A stretch of 64,000 nt of DNA from Ruminococcaceae bacterium UBA1734 (GTDB taxonomy: Bacteria; Bacillota; Clostridia; Oscillospirales; Acutalibacteraceae): contig DCIE01000078.1 of assembly GCA_002315765.1 (NCBI GenBank), positions 1 through 64,000 on the forward strand, written 5' to 3'. The position numbers were made by a program, and so were the translations under genes. The notes under the pieces are model-generated. The model saw nothing but the letters and a program-made list of their open reading frames with translations, was not told where the DNA came from and did not search any database. The number at the start of each line of letters is the position of its first letter. Positions within the stretch are counted from its first letter, which is position 1. Below are positions 60,387-64,000 of the stretch, one piece after another.

Positions 60387-60758
60387 ATGAAATCTTTAGC
60401 TGAATTACAAGCGATTAAGGACAAAATGAAGGACAAGGTTGTTCTTCGTGAAGGTTCCGGTGATATGCGTGTTGTAGTAGGTATGGCTACCTGCGGTATT
60501 GCTGCCGGCGCTCGTCCTGTCCTCAATGCATTTGTTGAGGGTGTTAACGAGGGTGGTCTTGCTGACAAAATCACTGTTTCTCAAACAGGATGCATAGGCA
60601 TTTGTCAGTATGAGCCTGTTGTTGAAGTTTTTGAAGCAGGCAAAGAAAAAATCACTTATGTTAAGATGACTGCCGAAAAGGCAAATGAAGTTATTGAAAA
60701 GCATCTTAAGGGTGGCAAGGTTGTTGAAGAATACACCATTGCAGCATCTAAGATATAA
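60387..60758 (+). CDS. Small [2Fe-2S] protein of the hydrogenase operon (HndB-like)
   Basis: This 123-residue thioredoxin-fold ferredoxin-like protein has cysteines in MATCGIAAGARPV and TGCIGICQYEPV, which form a [2Fe-2S] site. It matches small subunits placed before HydB/HndC in bifurcating hydrogenase operons (HndB or HydD/HydE of acetogens). It probably relays electrons to HydB or is an accessory subunit. AAGGAAG precedes the ATG. It ends 15 bases before hydB. Confidence 0.9.
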   Translation: MKSLAELQAIKDKMKDKVVLREGSGDMRVVVGMATCGIAAGARPVLNAFVEGVNEGGLADKITVSQTGCIGICQYEPVVEVFEAGKEKITYVKMTAEKANEVIEKHLKGGKVVEEYTIAASKI

Positions 60759-60773
60759 TTCGGAGGTAAAAAT

Positions 60774-62591
60774 ATGATTCGTGCACATGTACTAATTTGC
60801 GGCGGAACAGGTTGTACCTCATCAGGCAGTAAGGCAATCCAACAGGCTTTTGCCGAAAACATTGAAGCAAACGGTTTAACTGAGGAAGTTAAGGTTGTAC
60901 AAACCGGTTGTTTCGGTCTTTGCGCATTAGGTCCGGTTGTTATTGTTTATCCTGATGGTACATTTTATAGCCGTGTAACTGCTGAGGATGTTAAGGAAAT
61001 CGTTTCTGAGCATCTTTTAAAGGGTAGAGTTGTTGAACGCCTTGTTTACAGCGATACCGGCTCAACTGAAGAAGTTGTAGGCAATGTATCCCTTGGTGAT
61101 ACAGCATTCTATAAATCGCAAAACCGTGTAGTTCTTCGTAACTGCGGTGTTATCGACCCTGAAAACATTGAAGAATACATAGCTATGGACGGTTATGCAG
61201 CACTTGGTAAGGTGCTTACCGAAATGACACCTGAAGATGTTATTAAATGTGTTACCGATTCCGGACTTCGTGGCCGTGGCGGCGGCGGATTCCCAACCGG
61301 TAGAAAGTGGTCTTTGTGTGCTCCTAATAAGGCACCTCAGAAGTATGTCGTATGTAATGCCGACGAGGGCGACCCGGGTGCATTTATGGACCGTTCGGTT
61401 CTTGAAGGCGACCCACACTGCATCATTGAAGCTATGGCTATTGCCGGTTATGCTATCGGTGCTACAAAGGGTTATGTTTATGTTCGTGCTGAGTATCCTA
61501 TTGCAGTTAAGAGACTTCAAAAGGCTATCGACCAGGCTCACGAGTATGGACTTTTAGGTAAAAATATCTTTGGTTCCGGCTTTGATTTTGACCTTTATAT
61601 TCGTCTTGGCGCCGGAGCATTCGTTTGCGGTGAGGAAACTGCTCTTATGACCTCTATTGAGGGTAATAGAGGTGAACCTCGTCCGCGTCCTCCGTATCCG
61701 GCAGTTAAGGGACTTTATAACAGTCCGACTGTTGAAAATAATGTTGAAACATTTGCTAATATTCCGCAAATTATCCTTCGTGGCGCCGATTGGTTTGCTT
61801 CAATGGGCACCGAAAAATCAAAGGGTACTAAGGTATTTGCTTTAGGCGGTAAGATTAAGCATACGGGACTTGTTGAAATTCCAATGGGTACAACACTTCG
61901 TCATATTATTTATGATATCGGTGGCGGTATTCCGGGAGGCAAGAAGTTTAAGGCTGCTCAAACCGGCGGTCCTTCAGGCGGATGTATTCCTGCCGACCTT
62001 ATTGATACCGAAGTTGACTATGATAACCTTACGGCAATCGGTTGTATGATGGGTTCAGGCGGACTTATCGTTATGGACGAAGATAACTGTATGGTTGATA
62101 TGGCTAAATTCTTCCTTGAATTTACCGTTGATGAGTCTTGTGGTAAGTGCACACCTTGCCGTGTAGGTACAAGAAGACTTCTTGAAATGCTTGATAAAAT
62201 TACCGAAGGTAAGGGAACAATTGAAGATATTGACCGTCTTGAAGAACTTTGCTACTACATTAAGCAAAATTCTCTTTGCGGACTCGGTCAAACTGCTCCT
62301 AACCCCGTACTTGCAACTCTCAAGTTCTTCCGTGATGAGTATGTAGCTCATGTTGTTGATAAAAAGTGTCCTGCAGGAGTTTGTAAGAATCTTCTTACAT
62401 TCACAATTGATAAGGATAAATGTATCGGTTGCGGAATGTGCGCTAAGAACTGTCCTGCTTCTACAATTAATAAGACCGACTATGTTGCTCCTGGTCATAA
62501 GCTTCCTTCTTACGAAATCGACCCATCAAAGTGCGTTAAGTGCGGAGTATGTATGAGCAACTGTAAGTTTAAGGCTATTAGCAAGATTTAA
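60774..62591 (+). CDS. hydB: HydB / NuoF-like flavin subunit of bifurcating hydrogenase
   Basis: HydB carries FMN, the NAD site and iron-sulfur clusters and is where electrons from NADH are bifurcated. The 605-residue protein has an N-terminal [2Fe-2S] thioredoxin-like domain (about 1-95; CGGTGCTSSGS, TGCFGLCALGP), the NuoF core (about 130-530; GRGGGGFPTGRKW, GEETALMTSIEG), the [4Fe-4S] motif ESCGKCTPCR, and a C-terminal 2[4Fe-4S] ferredoxin (CIGCGMCAKNCP and CVKCGVCMSNCK). It lies between the small [2Fe-2S] gene and hydA. Confidence 0.97.
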   Translation: MIRAHVLICGGTGCTSSGSKAIQQAFAENIEANGLTEEVKVVQTGCFGLCALGPVVIVYPDGTFYSRVTAEDVKEIVSEHLLKGRVVERLVYSDTGSTEEVVGNVSLGDTAFYKSQNRVVLRNCGVIDPENIEEYIAMDGYAALGKVLTEMTPEDVIKCVTDSGLRGRGGGGFPTGRKWSLCAPNKAPQKYVVCNADEGDPGAFMDRSVLEGDPHCIIEAMAIAGYAIGATKGYVYVRAEYPIAVKRLQKAIDQAHEYGLLGKNIFGSGFDFDLYIRLGAGAFVCGEETALMTSIEGNRGEPRPRPPYPAVKGLYNSPTVENNVETFANIPQIILRGADWFASMGTEKSKGTKVFALGGKIKHTGLVEIPMGTTLRHIIYDIGGGIPGGKKFKAAQTGGPSGGCIPADLIDTEVDYDNLTAIGCMMGSGGLIVMDEDNCMVDMAKFFLEFTVDESCGKCTPCRVGTRRLLEMLDKITEGKGTIEDIDRLEELCYYIKQNSLCGLGQTAPNPVLATLKFFRDEYVAHVVDKKCPAGVCKNLLTFTIDKDKCIGCGMCAKNCPASTINKTDYVAPGHKLPSYEIDPSKCVKCGVCMSNCKFKAISKI

Positions 62592-62608
62592 GAAAGGAGC
62601 CGAAAATA

Positions 62609-64000
62609 ATGGATATGATTAATGTTAAAATTAACGGTATTGCTGTCAGCGTACCAAAGGGCTCCACTGTTTTAGAGGCTGCCCGTATAGCAGGTATGGA
62701 AATCCCTACTCTTTGCTTTATGAAAGAAAAGAACGAAATCGGCGCTTGTCGTATTTGCGTTGTTGAAGTAAACGAAGGAAGAGGATTCCGCCTTGTTACA
62801 GCTTGTGTTTATCCTGTATCCGAGGGTATGGAGGTACTCACAAATTCCGAAAAAGTTCAAAAGTCAAGAAAGACTACACTTGAGCTTATTCTTTCAACAC
62901 ATGATAAGAGTTGTCTTTCCTGTGTTCGTTCAACCAATTGCGAACTTCAAAAACTTTGCCGCGATTACGGTGTAGAGTTTTCGGCATTTGATGGCTTCAA
63001 GCCCACCTATGAGCTTGATACCTCAACACCTCACTTAGTTCGTGATAACAATAAGTGTGTACTTTGCCGCCGTTGCGTTGCTGTTTGCAGAGAACAGTAT
63101 GTTAGCGTTATCGGTGCTAATGACCGTGGTATTGATACCAATATCGGTCAGGCATTTAACCTTAAGCTCAACGAAACACCGTGTATTTCCTGCGGACAAT
63201 GTACCGCTGTTTGTCCTACCGGTGCATTAACCGAAAAGGATGATACAGATAAGATTTGGGCAGCACTTGCCGACCCAACAAAGACAGTTGTTGTTCAAAC
63301 TGCTCCTTCTGTTCGTGCTACCTTGGGCGAATGTTTCGGTATGCCTATCGGAACAAATGTTGAGGGCAAGATGGTTTCTGCTCTTCGCCGTTTGGGCTTT
63401 GCTAAGGTATTCGACACCGATTTCTCTGCCGACCTTACAATAGTAGAAGAGGCTAACGAGTTGGTTCAAAGACTTAATAACGGCGGAACATTGCCGATGA
63501 TTACTTCTTGCTCACCGGGTTGGGTTAAGTTCTGTGAGTTCTATTATCCCGATATGTTGGCACATCTTTCAACCTGTAAGTCGCCACAGCAAATGGCAGG
63601 TGCGGTTATTAAGACATACTGGGCTGAAAAAGCAGGTATTGACCCTAAGGATATTGTTTCTGTTTCGGTTATGCCGTGTACTGCTAAAAAGTTTGAAATC
63701 GGCAGACCTGACCAATCAGCTGCAGGTGTTCCCGATGTTGATATTGCTATTACAACAAGAGAACTCGGCCGTATGATTGACCGTGCAGGTATTAACTTTA
63801 CCACACTTCCTGATGAGGAATTCGATAATCCGCTTGGCGAGGATACCGGTGCTGCTGTTATCTTCGGTGCTACCGGCGGTGTAATGGAAGCTGCTCTTCG
63901 TACTGCTAACGATTGGCTTACCGGAAAAGATAACACAGATGTTGATTTCGAGGCTGTTCGTGGAACTATGGGCTTAAAACAGGCCACTGTAAATATTAAC
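62609..64000 (+). CDS. hydA: HydA, catalytic subunit of [FeFe] hydrogenase (3' end outside window)
   Basis: The first 464 codons of HydA are present; the window ends inside the H-cluster domain. Seen in order are an N-terminal [2Fe-2S] domain (about 1-80; CRICVVEV), a His/Cys-liganded [4Fe-4S] region (THDKSCLSCVRSTNC), two [4Fe-4S] motifs (CVLCRRCVAVC and CISCGQCTAVC), and H-cluster motifs 1 (TSCSPGW) and 2 (MPCTAKKFE). The third motif and C-terminus are beyond the edge. The start ATG follows AAAGGAGC. With HydC and HydB it gives the trimeric NADH/ferredoxin hydrogenase. Confidence 0.96.
   Translation, partial: MDMINVKINGIAVSVPKGSTVLEAARIAGMEIPTLCFMKEKNEIGACRICVVEVNEGRGFRLVTACVYPVSEGMEVLTNSEKVQKSRKTTLELILSTHDKSCLSCVRSTNCELQKLCRDYGVEFSAFDGFKPTYELDTSTPHLVRDNNKCVLCRRCVAVCREQYVSVIGANDRGIDTNIGQAFNLKLNETPCISCGQCTAVCPTGALTEKDDTDKIWAALADPTKTVVVQTAPSVRATLGECFGMPIGTNVEGKMVSALRRLGFAKVFDTDFSADLTIVEEANELVQRLNNGGTLPMITSCSPGWVKFCEFYYPDMLAHLSTCKSPQQMAGAVIKTYWAEKAGIDPKDIVSVSVMPCTAKKFEIGRPDQSAAGVPDVDIAITTRELGRMIDRAGINFTTLPDEEFDNPLGEDTGAAVIFGATGGVMEAALRTANDWLTGKDNTDVDFEAVRGTMGLKQATVNIN

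Overview
The window looks like a chromosome segment of an anaerobic, endospore-forming gut clostridium, most likely in the Oscillospirales (Ruminococcaceae/Acutalibacteraceae-like). The reasons are: sigE with spoIIGA, whiA, low-to-moderate GC, many TTG starts behind strong Shine-Dalgarno sites, an electron-bifurcating [FeFe] hydrogenase operon, a galacturonate pathway, and a mobile element of the large-serine-recombinase/TnpV type. No species can be named from sequence alone.

Bases 1-11.7 kb are accessory DNA stacked against the 3' end of an initiator tRNA gene (minus strand, 11675-11750). The region opens with the C-terminal part of a large serine recombinase, a small ORF and tnpV. Then come a DUF1016/YhcG nuclease with an XRE regulator, and a SLOG-like protein. 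Next is a tightly packed ten-gene operon (about 4.0-10.1 kb) with its own consensus promoter, a ribbon-helix-helix regulator and a clean terminator. It encodes an SPFH/band-7 protein carrying five zinc ribbons, two paralogous four-helix membrane proteins, two membrane-anchored zinc-ribbon paralogs, small zinc-ribbon/DUF4177-like proteins (one copy frameshifted exactly at A_AAA_AAG), and a zinc-ribbon/TM/PASTA/Ltp-repeat protein. I did not recognise this assembly as a named system and consider it the main novelty candidate. Behind it lie a promoter with a LexA box between its -35 and -10, a roughly 300-nt structured RNA ending in a terminator, a truncated ParB-like gene, and the tail of a second serine recombinase. 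A 12-bp direct repeat (1400-1411 and 11667-11678) suggests tandem integration at the tRNA.

Bases 12-37.8 kb are housekeeping: hprK-glcK-murB-rapZ-whiA-dnaE-pfkA, gdhA, a TetR regulator, putP, a partner-switching-like group (MATE transporter fused to a HATPase domain, GNAT protein, SpoIIE-type phosphatase, RsbW-like protein), sigE/spoIIGA, pth-mfd, and a SurA/PrsA-like lipoprotein. A structured repeat abuts the start codons of both rapZ and pth.

Bases 37.9-46.5 kb hold a type IV pilus-type assembly operon (pilM-, pilD-, pilC- and pilB-like) followed by a 902-residue protein whose N-terminus resembles the GAP1-N domain, then a MerR/TipAS regulator. Bases 46.6-53.5 kb hold an AraC regulator divergent from a GH4 alpha-galacturonidase-like enzyme and uxaB-uxaA-uxaC, a route from oligogalacturonides to 2-keto-3-deoxygluconate. 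A minus-strand run encodes upp, rpiB, tsaB and tsaE. From 56 kb to the edge runs the hydrogenase operon: HydC, a regulatory insert (two DRTGG proteins, two HATPases, an HydS-like [FeFe]-hydrogenase-domain protein, a PHP protein), a small [2Fe-2S] protein, HydB, and HydA, which is cut by the window end.
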